From Ophiocordyceps camponoti-saundersi (nom. inval.) (Eukaryota > Ascomycota > Sordariomycetes > Hypocreales > Ophiocordycipitaceae), in contig PDHQ01000321.1 in NCBI GenBank assembly GCA_003339415.1, positions 1 to 36,587 of the forward strand: a DNA stretch of 36,587 bases, given 5' to 3'. This document shows, piece after piece, positions 1 through 10,776 of this stretch. The translations under genes and the position numbers were made by a program. How positions within the stretch are numbered: the stretch's first letter is position 1; each line of letters opens with the position of its first letter. The notes beneath the pieces were generated by a model, which made no database searches, was not told the origin of the DNA, and was given only the letters and a program-made list of their open reading frames with translations.

Positions 1-214
1 TAAGGTATATATCCTTACTATCTTATATATATATATATATATATTATATAATATATAAACGTCTCCGTAATATTAACTTCTAATAATAAGATCGTAATAT
101 ATCTTACCCTTAATCTTAATATATATCTACTACTCTAAAACGCACTCCCTGCACCTTTAAATATATATATATATTTAAACTTTAAAGTCTAAAATATATA
201 TTATATTTATATAT
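1..214. repeat. AT-rich sequence with (AT)n microsatellite
   Basis: An uninterrupted AT dinucleotide run lies at about 23-46, with more TA-rich stretches to about 214. I see no coding pattern here. Confidence 0.6.
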
Positions 215-960
215 ATATTATTAAGTAACTTTTCGGCACGCTCCTTTATATAGTAATATTATTTATAAGAAATAAGCGCGCTAGATATCTCTGCGTATAT
301 TTCTTATTATAACCGTTATAGCTACGTCTCCTTACCTTTCTCCTTAATCGGAACTAGAGACGCCTGCTCGGGCTTATTATAGCCTCCTATTATTATAACC
401 TTATTATACTCTCTAATAACCCCCGTAGCACTATTCTAGTTATCGCTATATAACGATTATTTCTTTATATTTCCCGCTTATATCTATACTCGGCGTATAT
501 TATTTATATTATACGAAAGCAAATTTTTATTTTCCTCCCTTCTAATATCTTTTAGTTATCCTTATCCTCGACTAACCTTAAAAATATTAAGTTAACTATA
601 TACGTTTATATATATCTCTTAACGCTTATATTATACCCGGGATAGCTATAATAATCTTAACTTACTTCGTATAATTTATAACCTTAAGTTTAATATCGTT
701 ATTATCCTTATTCTAAGTAACTATAATTATATCTATAACCGAATCCGTAGCCGCCGCCGTAGTTATAATCGTATAATACCGCGCTCCCTGCGAACGAAAT
801 ATATATATCGCGCACCTGCTAGACTTAAATAAGAAGTATTTTTTAAAAAGGCTAAAGTTCTTCCGGCAAATATTATATAAGCTTAATAATATCGGGGCGT
901 AGCTTACTATTAGATATACTAGTAGGCGTCCGCGCTATTATAGCACGCGCTTTATAATAT
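215..960 (-). pseudogene. Possible minus-strand coding relic, Gln-rich, unknown
   Basis: One minus-strand frame (codons whose first base is at n=1 mod 3, e.g. 793 and 553) can be followed from about 960 to 220. The stops are TAA or TAG in positions compatible with lost Gln or Trp codons. The inferred product is basic and Gln-rich, with runs such as AIPGII and ALRDIYKRI, then a stretch with Gly-Tyr and Asn-Arg-Arg. That composition would suit a retroelement Gag, but I see no zinc knuckle or other diagnostic motif. It lies outside the copia element to its right. Both ends are uncertain and the call rests on stop spacing alone. Confidence 0.3.
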
Positions 961-1104
961 CTCGGTATAATACTATATTTAGAGACCTTACCCGGATATC
1001 GTTACTAGGGAGCGCCGCTAGGCGCTTCTTCTTATCCTTCGTATTATATATTAGTATCTCCTCTTATCCGGTATATACTATCGTTTTTACTTACTATAAG
1101 GGCA

Positions 1105-1735
1105 AATAGTTAAAAGAGTTTTTCTCTAATACCGGATATTTTTATTACTTTCTATTCTTACTAAGCCTTATTAGGGGATATTATACGATAAAGGGTAGGT
1201 ATAAAGTTATTATATAAAACGTAAAGACTTATTAGAGAATAAAAAAAAACGACTATATAAAAAAACTAAGTTAATAGGGTTATTAATAAAGGTCGCCGCC
1301 GCGTATATCGTAGATAATATTATCGCTTACCTCGGTTATTATTATCGTCGTCGTCGCTCCTTGCCCTACCTAAAGAGAAGAAGAAGAGGAGGGGAGGAGA
1401 GGAGAAGAAGGGAAGAAGAGAAGAGGGGAGGGTTTAGGAAAAAAGAGGGCCTTTTATATCTTTTCTAGATAGCCCGTTATATAACCTACCGTTCTTTACG
1501 AGGAAGAGAGCATCGTTACTTTATTTATCTCTGCCTCCTATAGCTTCCTACGCCTAGTCTTTTATATCTAACTTTTCGCCCTTACGATACGGTAAAAACT
1601 AACGATAGTTATATTTTTATAAAATATCGTTAAAAGTTAAGTACCTTAGTACGTAACTATCGCTACTAATTATTAAGGTATATAAGCTATTTAGATACTT
1701 AGCTATATTATACTCTTACTAAGTAGGCTAATAGT
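1105..1735 (-). repeat. Left (3') LTR of the copia element
   Basis: Similarity to the right copy is clear from about 1105 to 1675 and includes an A-run followed by CGACTATAT at 1250 and a purine-rich block at 1373-1445. Weaker similarity may reach about 1735, where the minus strand reads AAGAGGGGC, a candidate polypurine tract next to the 3' LTR. Terminal TG and CA would both be changed by RIP, so exact ends cannot be set. Confidence 0.7.
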
Positions 1736-1877
1736 GCCCCTCTTATACTAATTTAGTATAGCTAATATACGGACCTGACCGGGCTTAAGCCCTAAGTAAG
1801 TTATAGCCTAGACTATAAGGTATATTATATAACACCGCCCCTAAGGCTAGGCAGGCTAAAGAATAACTATTATAATA

Positions 1878-3560
1878 TTATTTCTTAGTATTTAGGCTAC
1901 TAGAGCCGCCCCTATTCCTTAGCATAGCTAAATTTAGCTAGCGTACGAACTGCTAATACTTATTTGCTTATAGACCCTTCGTTAGGCCGTCTGCGATTAT
2001 ATCTTCCGTGCCTATCTGCTATAGATTAAAAAAGCCTATCTAATACCTTTAGATAATCTATTTATATTATAGGTTAATATGCCTTATACGTGCCTTATTA
2101 AGTAGGTTAATTACGGCTAACCTCGCGTTCTAACTATTAGTAAATATTATAAGAGGCCTCTTTTATTTATAGCTAGCATCTTAAATAACGTTAGAGAGCT
2201 AGATCGTTATAAGCTTAGCGGGCGTAAGGGCTATAAATTCGGCCTCTATACTGCTTATTATAACGATAGTCTAACGCTTTAAGCGCCACGCGATAGGGCT
2301 ACTAGCGAGGAAGATAACGAACCCGGCCGTTAAGGCGCGGGTTGCCTAATCGTCCGCGAACGATATATCGGAATAGACGCGTAGCTAAAAGTCCTTACTA
2401 TAGGCCGCTCCTCTAAGCGTAATACTAAGAGACGGCGTGCCGCGTAAATAGCGGAAAAGGTGCTTTATCGCAGCTAGATAGGCGTAAGTTATATAGGAAT
2501 TTGCCTCTAATAGCTTTTTTACGCTATATATAATATCGGGCCTTATGCTTAGGGCTAGCTAATTAAGGCTGCCTATTCGTTTCTACTATATCGTAGCCTC
2601 TATTGCGATCTCGGCCTCTTTCTAGTCGTAAGGAATTATATACTTTATTAGCTACGGCGTCTTTATAAGCTTTAAATCGTCGGCATCAAATAGCTCGAGA
2701 ATCTTACGGGTAAAGGAGGTTTAATATACTCGAATAGTACGGGCCTAACGATCGCGATCGAACTTAAAGCTAAGGAATTCCTAAGGCTCTCTAAGGTATT
2801 TAACCTTATATAATTTATCGAGAATTACGGCCTTATTATTAATCTATACTTATATCGGTGCTATAAGGAGGATATCGTCTATATAAAGAACGAGGAGGCT
2901 ACTATTAGCGTAGCGATAGAGGCGTAACTTAGAGTCGAGTTATTTAAATCCGCGACTAGCTAGATTTTTAGCTATACGCTTAAACTACTAGCGCGGCGAG
3001 GCTTAATAGCTATAAAGGGCCCTTTTTAGGCGGCAAACGCGGCCTAATTTATCCTTAAAGCTATAAGGCTATTCGATAAAGATATCTTTATTAAGTTTAG
3101 CGTTAATAAAGGTATTTATAACATCGAACTTAGCCTATTTAAGGTCTTATATAGCGATAAGCGTAAGGAAGATACGAACGGACGATTAATACGCTACCGT
3201 AATATAGAGGTCTTTAACTAGCCGATTTATAAGATTACGATCTCCGCGGATAACCTAGCGGGCTTTCGCTATCGGATCTGCGCCTTTAATAGGCTTCTTT
3301 ATATATACCTAACGCCTAGAAAGGGTCTTTATATCGTGAGGCTTTAGCATAAGCTCCTAAGCGCCCTTTTAGTATAGTTTGCTAAGTTCTTTATTTATCG
3401 CGGGCACTTATCGTTTATCGAAGTTAGGGAGTTTTTTCGCGGTATAATAATTACTAGAGGTATAGCCTATAAAGGTTTCCGTAGCTAAGGCTAAGAGAAT
3501 TATTATAAGCGCCTTACTAATATATTTATCTTTATTAGCAAAGGTAATATATAGCGTAGC
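1878..3560 (-). pseudogene. Copia pol relic: reverse transcriptase and RNase H
   Basis: A single minus-strand frame (first bases at n=2 mod 3) holds all motifs, with no net indel seen between about 3560 and the stop at 1878-1880. In order: KAR-VIRGDRN (RT N-terminal part), DVINTFINAKLNKDIFIE at 3125-3072, LY..*.SPR at 3017, and the catalytic box YIDDILL at 2885-2865 (canonical YVDD). RNase H then shows ADD*ATR at 2357 and ISSIEAEFIAL near 2255, followed by a DGLTKGL-like end typical of copia polyproteins. Many in-frame TAA and TAG sit where Gln or Trp is expected, for example the Trp of ADDWATR. In the family this protein copies element RNA into DNA in the virus-like particle; this copy cannot. 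Confidence 0.88.
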
Positions 3561-4139
3561 TATCTTAACGATGCCTTTAGTAGCTAGATTAGCTTATATA
3601 AGCCTCTTTAATCTTCTCATAAGTTTAGTGCCTTAGATCTCCTCGGATAAATAGCGCTTACGGCGTTATATATCGGTTAAGGTAGAAGAAAGTGTCGATA
3701 CCTCGCGTATATATTAAGAGGGTTATTTATTAGGTATTAGATCGGTTTATTAAAGCTATAAGGTACTAGCTAATTCGTTAGAATTATTATAATTATTATA
3801 ATTAATCTAAGAGCTAGGAAAGCTTATAGATATAGGTAGTAATTATGCCTCTTTAGCTTCTTTAATCGATAGGAGACCTTTAGGCATTTTCTTTAGAAAT
3901 TAGGCGCGGTGCCTTATTGCCTCGATTAGGCGTGGCGTTTAGTAAGGGAAAGTGCGAAGGGTCTCTCTCGGGCGTTTTAAATCGCTCTTTTAATAGCCCT
4001 ATAAATTCCTCTTTAACGCGCGATAAATTTAATAATCCGGCTATAGCAGTTAGATATTTCTTCGGTTATTACTTATTATTTAGTGTAGAAGAGGGCTATA
4101 AAATGCTAATACCGCTATTTTAGCTACGGGAACGTTGTT
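3561..4139 (-). pseudogene. Copia internal region between integrase end and RT
   Basis: This minus-strand stretch links the integrase C-terminus to the RT core. Part of it, at about 3560-3470, reads in the RT frame (motif near LALATETFIGYTSS). Between 3600 and 4140 at least one frame change is needed, because the integrase motifs use n=0 mod 3 and RT uses n=2 mod 3. It is probably the variable linker between the two domains. Confidence 0.5.
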
Positions 4140-4450
4140 CCTGCCCCTTCTCTCTAAAGGGAAGAGAAATCGGCTTAAAATTAATAACTTTAACCTCTTT
4201 TTCTTCTAAACGAGCCCTAAATTCGACTAATAGGTTTTCTTTAATAGCAGGGGCCCCGGCACGATTAACAAAGCGTATATCTCATGCTCGAATAACGGTC
4301 TCTTATTTAGGAAGCTATATCTTAAAGATATAGCTATGCAGACCTTTAATGCCGACGAGATAACCCTTCTAAGCGCGGGGAGCTATCTTCTTTAATCTTA
4401 CGATCTTTTCCTTTAGCTTCGTTACGTATACCGTATAGCCCCAGGCGTGC
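4140..4450 (-). pseudogene. Copia integrase C-terminal region, weakly mutated
   Basis: Reading leftward from about 4443 the minus strand gives GYTVYV, then RLKKIAPRA*KGYLVGIKG (near 4395-4340) and IFKI*LPK..TVIRA*DIRFVN. This is the copia integrase ending in which a K..PRA..GYLVGY block precedes W.P....V...RDV.F. Only a few stops interrupt about 100 codons, and CpA and TpG dinucleotides survive, unlike the RT region. Integrase would insert element cDNA into the genome. The catalytic D,D,E core and the zinc-binding N-terminus lie upstream and are absent. The domain abuts the right LTR almost directly, which marks the deletion. Confidence 0.82.
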
Positions 4451-4469
4451 AGCTAGCTAATATTATATT

Positions 4470-5070
4470 TATAGGGCAGATCGAGTGCTTTTATAACCCT
4501 CTCGAGAGGGCTTTCTTTTTTTTCCTCGGCACCGGACGTTCTTATCTCCTTCTATTCCCACCGACCCTTCGAGGAAGGCATCTGCAAATAAAGGGTATAA
4601 CGCTTCTTAAGCAACACGCAGAGGATTATCTGAAAAAAAAAAAAAACGACTATATAAGATAACTAAGTTAGCAGGGTCGTTAATTAAGGTCGCTGCCGCG
4701 GCTATCGCAGATATTATTATAACGTACCTTAGTTATCGTCGTTATTATCGCCGCTGCCTGCCCTGCTAAAAGAGAAGAGGAAGAGAAGGAGAGGCGAAGA
4801 GAAGAAGGGAAGAAGATAAGAGGGGAGGGTTTAGGAAAGGAGAAGGCCTTTTATATCTTTTCCAGCTAAGTCGTTATATAACCTACCGTTCTTTGCGAGG
4901 AAAAAAGCATCGTTACTTTATTTATCTCTGCCTCTTACGGCTTCCTACGCCCGGTCTTTTATATCTAACTTTTCGCCCTTACGATACGGCAAAGACTAAC
5001 GATAGTTATATTTTTATAAAATATCGTTAAAAGTAGAGTACTGCGGTACGTACTAGCTATTACTAATAGA
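4470..5070 (-). repeat. Right (5') LTR of the copia element
   Basis: This is the counterpart of the left LTR at offset 3397. It has an A14 run at 4633-4646 followed by CGACTATAT, a purine-rich block at 4768-4838, and a shared end with TATCGTTAAAAGT near 5021. It keeps more CpA and TpG than the left copy, for example around 4560-4630. Weak similarity may extend to about 5115. Confidence 0.72.
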
Positions 5071-5574
5071 CGAAGTAGGTCTATAAAGGGGTACGTACCG
5101 TTATATATCTTACTAATACGGGTATATTATATTACGAGAATATAAGTGGAAGTATATAGAAACGATATAATATCTTAAGTCTTATCCGAAAATATAGTCG
5201 GGACTTATATCCTTTTTTAAAGTAGCGAGTACGGAATATAACGCCCTAATCCCCCTACTTAGATATATACCTATAACTATTTTATAACGACCGTTTCCTT
5301 TTTTAGTTTTTAGCCCTTATTAATAATACTAATACTTACTTTCTAGGTATATATAAGGGAGGCATTTTCCTATATATATATGCGTAATATACCCCCTAGC
5401 TTATAAGCTTATTTAGACGTATCTAATAAGCTTAAAAATTATTTTTAAAGATCGTGAGAATAAATTATCTAAACCCTTAAGAGAAAAAAACATAGGAAAA
5501 GACTATAAGTACGTATCTTTTATACCTCTAAATTAGTTAGGCTAGATAAGTTATCTAGGGCGGGTATAGAAAGC

Positions 5575-5642
5575 TCCTCTCTCTTCCTTTCTCTCTTTTC
5601 TCTTTTCTTCCTCCTTTATCCTTATCTTCTTCTTCTCCTACG
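5575..5642 (+). promoter_or_regulatory. CT-rich leader of duplicated gene, copy A
   Basis: A stretch almost entirely of C and T precedes the coding relic and is matched by an equivalent block in copy B. Pyrimidine-rich tracts upstream of the start are common in filamentous-fungal promoters, so a promoter role is inferred. Confidence 0.45.
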
Positions 5643-5679
5643 GTTATTTTTTTATTTTATATAGCTTTCTTTAGAGAAG

Positions 5680-6508
5680 ATTATAGATCTTATAAGTAAC
5701 TTAAGTCTTCCGTCCGCCCGCGATCGTAATATCTAAGGGAGGTATCGCCTCCTCGAGCTTCTAACTATAGACCTATTAATAATATCGTTTATAACCGCAC
5801 TAAGTATAAATATAGGTATTCGCCTGCAGATTTCTTATACTATAAAATAATATATTTTTCCCTTATAGGATTCTAAGCGCTAGGTACTTTTAAAGCCTGC
5901 CGTCGATATTATTCTTAAGGCTAAGATTACTATATCGGCTAGGAACGTTTACTTTAAGATTTTACGTAATCTTAGATATTTTAAGGCGATTATTATTTAG
6001 AGTCGTAGCACGCGGAACTTACCGCCTTGCCTTAAATACCGTTACTTATATACTAAGGCTTACCTTTTTTAGCGTTACGCTTCTCTCCCTAGCTTTTAGT
6101 ATAGCGCCTACGCTAGTTATATTTAGGCTAGATAAGGACGATACTGCTCTTTTTAGTATACCGCGTAAGCGGTCGGTTCGATAAGTTAACTAGCTATTAC
6201 TATTCCCGATAATAATAATATTATTAAGGATAGAGAAGTAATTAAAATAAAAGATACTCCGGAGGCTAAAAATAAGTAAGATAGTCTTTTATCGGGTTTA
6301 TACCTTAAACACGCTATATACTAGCTTGCCGGCATACCGTACCCTTATTACCTAACTCCTACTTAGCAAGCTTAGGTTATAGTAGAGAAGACCTATCGGT
6401 TAAGAGGAAGTATCTAGACTTTTAGATAGTAGAAACGTTTATAGGTAGTAAATATAGAAGAATAACGCCTGCGCAAATATATTAAAAATAAAAGGAAAAA
6501 AAAAAGAT
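5680..6508 (+). pseudogene. Cys-rich protein relic, tandem paralog A, unknown function
   Basis: Frame n=1 mod 3 stays readable from about 5680 to a stop after a Lys/Arg-rich tail at 6508, roughly 275 codons with dispersed TAA and TAG. Shared blocks with paralog B include SRS..N..., a K-Tyr-x-Tyr pair, SLPSF, SAY..YI.AR.G.Y, NNNI..DRE.IK.KD and, near the end, A.Q. then a charged helix. Many Tyr codons sit where TGC or TGT would be expected before RIP, so the ancestral protein had several Cys pairs, possibly metal-binding. No known family is recognised. It could be a duplicated host gene or a short transposon protein; the duplicated leader favours a gene. Confidence 0.55.
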
Positions 6509-7020
6509 AAACGTTTTTCCTAGCTAAGACTTTTAAGTATAACTTAGATTAGATAGAGCAGACCGGGCTTATAACTATTACGAGGATACGAGTCGAGGTA
6601 TCTAGAAACGATATAGTATCTTAAGTCTTATCTAAAAACGTAGTCGGAACCCGTATCCTTTTTTATAATTAGGAAATATATATAATAACGCCTTAGTCTT
6701 ACCTATCCGATATCTGCCTCTAACTATTTTAATAGTAACTATTTCCTTCTTTAGGTTTTTAGCCCTTATTTATAAGGCTAATACCTATTTTCACGGTATA
6801 AAGGAGGCATTTTCTTATACACGTATATATAATATACCCCCCTTAGGCTTATAAGCTTATTTAGAAGTATCTAATAAGCCTTAAAAATAACTTTAAAGAT
6901 CGTAAGATAAGATTATTAAAACCTTTAAGAGAAAACTCGTAGGAAAAGACTATAGGTACGTATCTTCTACACCTATTAAATTAGTAAAGCTAGCTAAGTT
7001 ATCTAGGCATAGTATAAAAT

Positions 7021-7085
7021 GCCCTCTTCTCTTCCTCTCTCTCTCTTCCTCTTTCTTTTTCCTTTATCCTCTTCTTCTTCTTTCG
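7021..7085 (+). promoter_or_regulatory. CT-rich leader of duplicated gene, copy B
   Basis: This pyrimidine block corresponds to the CT-rich block of unit A and stands just before the coding relic. A promoter role is inferred from position and composition only. Confidence 0.45.
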
Positions 7086-7129
7086 CAGGCAGTTTTCTAG
7101 TTATTCCTTCACTTCTTCCTTTTCCGAGA

Positions 7130-7960
7130 TAGATATTATAGGTCCTTAAGACCTAGGTATATACGGAAGATATCGCCTTATTAAGGTTCCGATAGCTTAT
7201 CCTCGGATACTAGCTATAATAATAACCTTATCTATTAACGTGAGTCTCTGCCTTAGATTCCCCGTATTCCTAATACTTAGAAATAATATAAAATACCTTT
7301 TTAGGATATAGAGCGTTATACGCTTACTATGCCCGCGGTTAGCGTAATATTTTAAGCTAAAATCACGGCTATACCGTAACTTATAGTAAATTAAGTTTTA
7401 AGAGATAACGGATACTTTCGCTCGCTTCTAGTTTAAAGCCGTAGTGCCGAGAACGCGACTCTATGCGAAAAATACTCTTATCTACGTATACGCGCCTATC
7501 CCTTTAAGTTATATATTTCGTTACCTAGTTTCTAGCATAGTGCTTATAGCTTATATATTTAGGCTAGATAAGGTTATTATTACTTATTATAGCGTCTAAT
7601 CGAAACGGCTAGGTTAACGGGGTTAGGGGGGTTTACGATCGCTAATAACAATAATATTACGGAGGACCGTGAGATTATTAAACTTAAAGATATTATAGAT
7701 ATTTAAGATAGAGACGGGCAAATAGTTCTCTTATTACTATAGTATTTAGAGCACGCTACGCGCTAGCTAGCTTTAATACCGTACTTATATCCCCTAACTC
7801 GGGCTTAGCAAGCCTAGGTAAACGCGGAGAAGAGACGTTAGTAGGGAAATAAACTAGTCCTTTATATAGAAAAGATAATATTAGGTAATAAATACAAGAG
7901 ATAGCAACTATAATAATAATAATATAAAATAATAGATAAAGTAAACTTTATAATAATAGA
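7130..7960 (+). pseudogene. Cys-rich protein relic, tandem paralog B, unknown function
   Basis: Frame n=0 mod 3 (for example 7329 and 7821) carries the paralog of the relic at 5680-6508. It repeats SRSAEN, a Cys-x-Lys-Tyr-x-Tyr segment, SLPSF, SAYSLYI.AR.G, NNNITEDREIIKLKD and the later HAT...LA.IPY.Y.LT segment. Conservation of the same frame in two diverged copies supports real ancestral coding. More stops are present than in A, notably a run of TAA codons near 7905-7920. No function is recognised. Confidence 0.52.
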
Positions 7961-7990
7961 GGGGAACTATATAAACGACTAGCGTATTAG

Positions 7991-9229
7991 GTAAATTTAT
8001 CTTAAATCTAAGTTCGTTTTAGAACTTCTTAAATAATTATCCTTAAAGAGGTTTTATAAAATAATCTCTAACCTTTACGGAAGTTTATATCTAAGCGATC
8101 TCTATATAATTTGCTTAAATATTATATCGTAACTAATACTAATAGATATTAAAATATTGTATCTTAGTTAATAGCTTTAATATTTCCTCTATAAGTAAGC
8201 GTATTATTTATATATTATTATAGAAGACCTCTAAGAGGGCTGAAAGAATAATACTAAGTTTATCGCCGATATAATAAAAAGCGTTTATTTTTTTCGTAAT
8301 AGAAGTAAGTGCAGGTAATTCTACTTCGGTATTACTTATTATAATAGTTACCTATCTCCTAATTTATATTAAATTATAATACTAAGGAGCCTAATCGCGT
8401 AGCCGAATATACTCTTCCTATCTTATTAGTTCGTAAAGGCGGTATTACTAAAGCGTTCCGCGTATAGGGGTGCGGATTTTATATATCCCCGCTAAACGTT
8501 AGACTTTATTATCGAGACCGATAGAGGAAGATTAGCGCTTAATATACTACTAGTATATACTTATTTAGGGGATTATATAAATAAACGTATAGCTTTCCGA
8601 TAGTTAAAAAAAAAAGGATTTAGATTAGAAGTAATAAGCTTCGCGTAGCTAGGGGGGTTAACTAGGGACTAATATAGTTTAATCTGCTAAGTGAACGCTT
8701 ATATATTATTAGGAATAAGCTTTTCTAGCGAGAGTAGCTAAAAGAACTTTTTTATACTTATAACCTAAACTTAACTACTAGCTTAAAAATCGTATACTTC
8801 TTAATAAATATAGACTTCTTATTCTATCTTATTCCTTAGAAGCTAGAATCTAATTAACTAAGATAAATCTTTAATTTCGGAGATTACGAAATCTTCTTTT
8901 AGTTTAACCTCGTAGTCCTCACCCCCCCTATCTTAACGTTAGTATTATAAGGTAAGATTATAGCGTAAAAAAAGGATAATAATTATATTAAGGTTAGCAG
9001 TTAGTAGATTTAGCCCTAGGAATTTAACCGTTAATAGCTATTATTCGGCCTTTATAGAGGATAGCTGCAGCTTATCGTTATTATTATACTCTCGTCGATT
9101 CCTTAATAATATTAGTAAGTCGGGGTTAGCTCCTTTCCCTTCGCCGGTTATATAAAGTCCTCTCTCCTCCTAAAGCGTTTAAGGATCTTATATTCGCGTT
9201 TATCTTACTATCGTCTTGCTATTTTAGCA
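7991..9229. other. No assignable gene
   Basis: This stretch has the RIP composition but no family motif that I can defend. A + strand frame around 8460-8650 has somewhat fewer stops, and a TATA-like TTATATAAAG lies near 9150, but neither supports a call. It may be old transposon sequence. Confidence 0.4.
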
Positions 9230-9755
9230 GGGGGGGGGGGGGTAGGCCGGATAGTAATTCTTTATAAGGAAAACGATAAGTAGCTAGTTTTCTATAGAAA
9301 TATAAGAGGGATAAGATAGAAGAGGGTAAGAACTATTTAATCTAGAGTTTAAAACTTTAAAATAAGTATTTAAAGTAGTAATTTATAGTATAAAAGTATA
9401 AGGTTTAAGATAAAGTTATAATTCCGTTTAGTAGAGTTTTTACTATAAGTCCTCTCTAAGTCTTAACTTATAATATATAACTTTTAAGATAGCTATAAAG
9501 AAAATATTAAGTGCTAATTCTTACTTAATTACTTCCTCTCTTAAGGGAAACTAATCTATATTATATACCTCGTAATAGCCCCTATCTTATCTTAATTACC
9601 TTTTATATCCTAATCCTTAGAAGCTCTTAGGAGAAGAAAAGGTCTAAAAGACTATTTAATTAACTACTTTCCGAGCTACTAATAGCCCTCTAGCTAAAGC
9701 TAACGCGTATTTATTTCTTAAGCATTTCTGCCGCTATAGCTAAACTATACTATCC
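9230..9755 (+). repeat. LTR-family copy 1, starting at a G13 run
   Basis: It matches the LTR family defined at 13121-13725 and 20558-21145 from the G-run onward. Shared blocks are the GATAGTAATTCT motif, AAAGTTATAATTCCGTTTAG, TACTATAAGTCCTCTCTAAG, AGGGAAACTAATCTA, CCTAATCCTTAGAAGCTCTTAGG and a final GCCGCTA..GCTAAAC. The first 80-100 bases of the family are not evident. The G run (9230-9242) replaces the usual 5-7 G. Confidence 0.75.
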
Positions 9756-9782
9756 CGTCCCGCCGTAAAGTCTTTACTTAAC

Positions 9783-10150
9783 GTTACCCTTTTTATATTT
9801 ATATCTAATAACGGTTTATTAGGTAGCCGGATCGAGCGCGAGTGCTTAGCTAGGGTAGGCAGATTATCTCGCTACTCTATTTTCCGGATAACATAATCGA
9901 GTAGTAACTTTCTCTTAGTTATCTAGAAAAGGCAGATAACGAGGTTTTATAAGTAATCCGTCGCCTAATAGATTTCTTAAAAAAGTATTATCCGCTAATA
10001 ACTAACTTAATAATCCGCCGTCTATATACCTAACCTGCTAAGAGGCTTTAGAAATTAATAATAGGGACGGGGTAAACGTAGACGAGCTCGGCGCTAGGGC
10101 GCCTCACTACTTACTTTACGAAACGACTACTAATAAGGAGACTAGCGTTT
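9783..10150 (-). pseudogene. Minus-strand coding relic, unknown
   Basis: Minus-strand frame n=2 mod 3 (for example 10049 and 9785) is readable over about 120 codons with stops mostly in Gln- or Arg-like positions. Visible segments include YIDGGLLS, NLLGDGLLIKPRYLPFLDN and ALALDPAT. It ends close to LTR copy 1. No family is recognised; a transposon protein is possible. Confidence rests only on frame continuity. Confidence 0.35.
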
Positions 10151-10530
10151 ATTCTAATTTTATAAAAGGTAGAGGCACGTAGATAGTAAAGTTATACGGG
10201 TAACCTAAACTTAACTATTAATAGTAGATAATCCTCCTACTATTTATATTACGCGTAATAATTTTATAACTATTAATAAGCTTATAATAGTCTAGCTTTT
10301 TTCCCGAGACCGAGTTATCCTAGCTAGCGGTAAGCGGTGTTTAAACGCGTTATAGTAAAAATAAAAGCTATTATCCTAATATACTACCTCTTTCTCGTCG
10401 CTCCGGGCTTAGCCCTTTTAGTATATTAATATAAGTTTTTTATTTTTTATAAGTACCTTAAGCTAGAGAAAAGCGGCAGAGTCCCGTAGGGATTATTAAG
10501 ATAATATTCGCAAGCAAACTTATAGCTCCG

Positions 10531-10776
10531 GAATAGCTTATATACTAGATAAAATTAGTTATATATCGATAAGCTATTAAAATTACTCCTCTATTTATAA
10601 GAGGTCTTAATATTATTATAAGTATAATATAGCCCGCTCGGGTCGTATTACGGGAATAGCTTATATATTAGGTAAAATCGGTTATATATCGATAAGCCGT
10701 TAAAGTTACTCCTCTATCTATAGGAGGTTTCGATATTATTATAAGTATAATACGGCCCGCTTAGGTTATATCGCGG
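10531..10776. repeat. Two tandem copies of a 123-bp repeat
   Basis: The copies start at 10531 and 10654 (both GAATAGCTTATATA) and share TTATATATCGATAAGC, TTACTCCTCTAT.TATA and TATTATTATAAGTATAATA. The period is 123, which is 41 codons, and it lies next to a minus-strand coding relic, so it may have encoded a repeated 41-residue module. Confidence 0.85.

Larger units (their letters stand above)
1105..5115 (-). mobile_element. Ty1/copia LTR retrotransposon, 5' coding part deleted, RIP-degraded
   Basis: The element reads on the minus strand: right LTR, integrase C-terminus, reverse transcriptase, RNase H, left LTR. The LTR-like repeats at about 1105-1675 and 4470-5070 align at a constant offset of 3397 bases. 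The internal region is only about 2.8 kb, and the first recognisable coding sequence after the right LTR is the end of integrase. Gag, protease and the catalytic part of integrase are therefore missing, probably by internal deletion. The Ty1/copia assignment rests on the domain order integrase before RT and on family motifs in RT and RNase H. All frames carry RIP stops, so the copy is inactive. Its right part is clearly less mutated than its left. Confidence 0.85.
5105..6550 (+). repeat. Tandem duplication, unit A
   Basis: Unit A aligns with unit B (6551-7990) over its whole length at an offset of 1442-1447 bases. Anchors include GAAACGATAT (5159 and 6605), GGAGGCATTTTC, AAGACTATA.GTACGTATCTT (near 5500 and 6947) and ATACCGTAC (6334 and 7776). 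Both promoter-like leader and coding relic are duplicated, so this is a segmental tandem duplication in direct orientation. Confidence 0.85.
6551..7990 (+). repeat. Tandem duplication, unit B
   Basis: Direct repeat of unit A. Divergence is considerable and looks mostly like C-to-T and G-to-A changes plus small indels. The right end is set only to within about 50 bases, where similarity to the end of unit A fades in an A-rich stretch. Confidence 0.8.

Noticed and set aside
3917..4123. Plus-strand open frame of 68 codons
   Set aside because: It lies antisense to the copia internal region, has no family motif, and its openness follows from lower RIP density there.
4447..4662. Plus-strand open frame of 71 codons ending in Lys run
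   Set aside because: It overlaps the antisense integrase end and the right LTR, and the Lys run is the A14 tract of the LTR.
8460..8930. Possible + strand coding relic
   Set aside because: Stop density is only slightly lower than in other frames and no conserved block or second copy supports it.
9230..9242. G13 run as a G-quadruplex regulatory site
   Set aside because: It sits where other LTR copies have 5-7 G, so homopolymer expansion (or assembly error) is the simpler reading.
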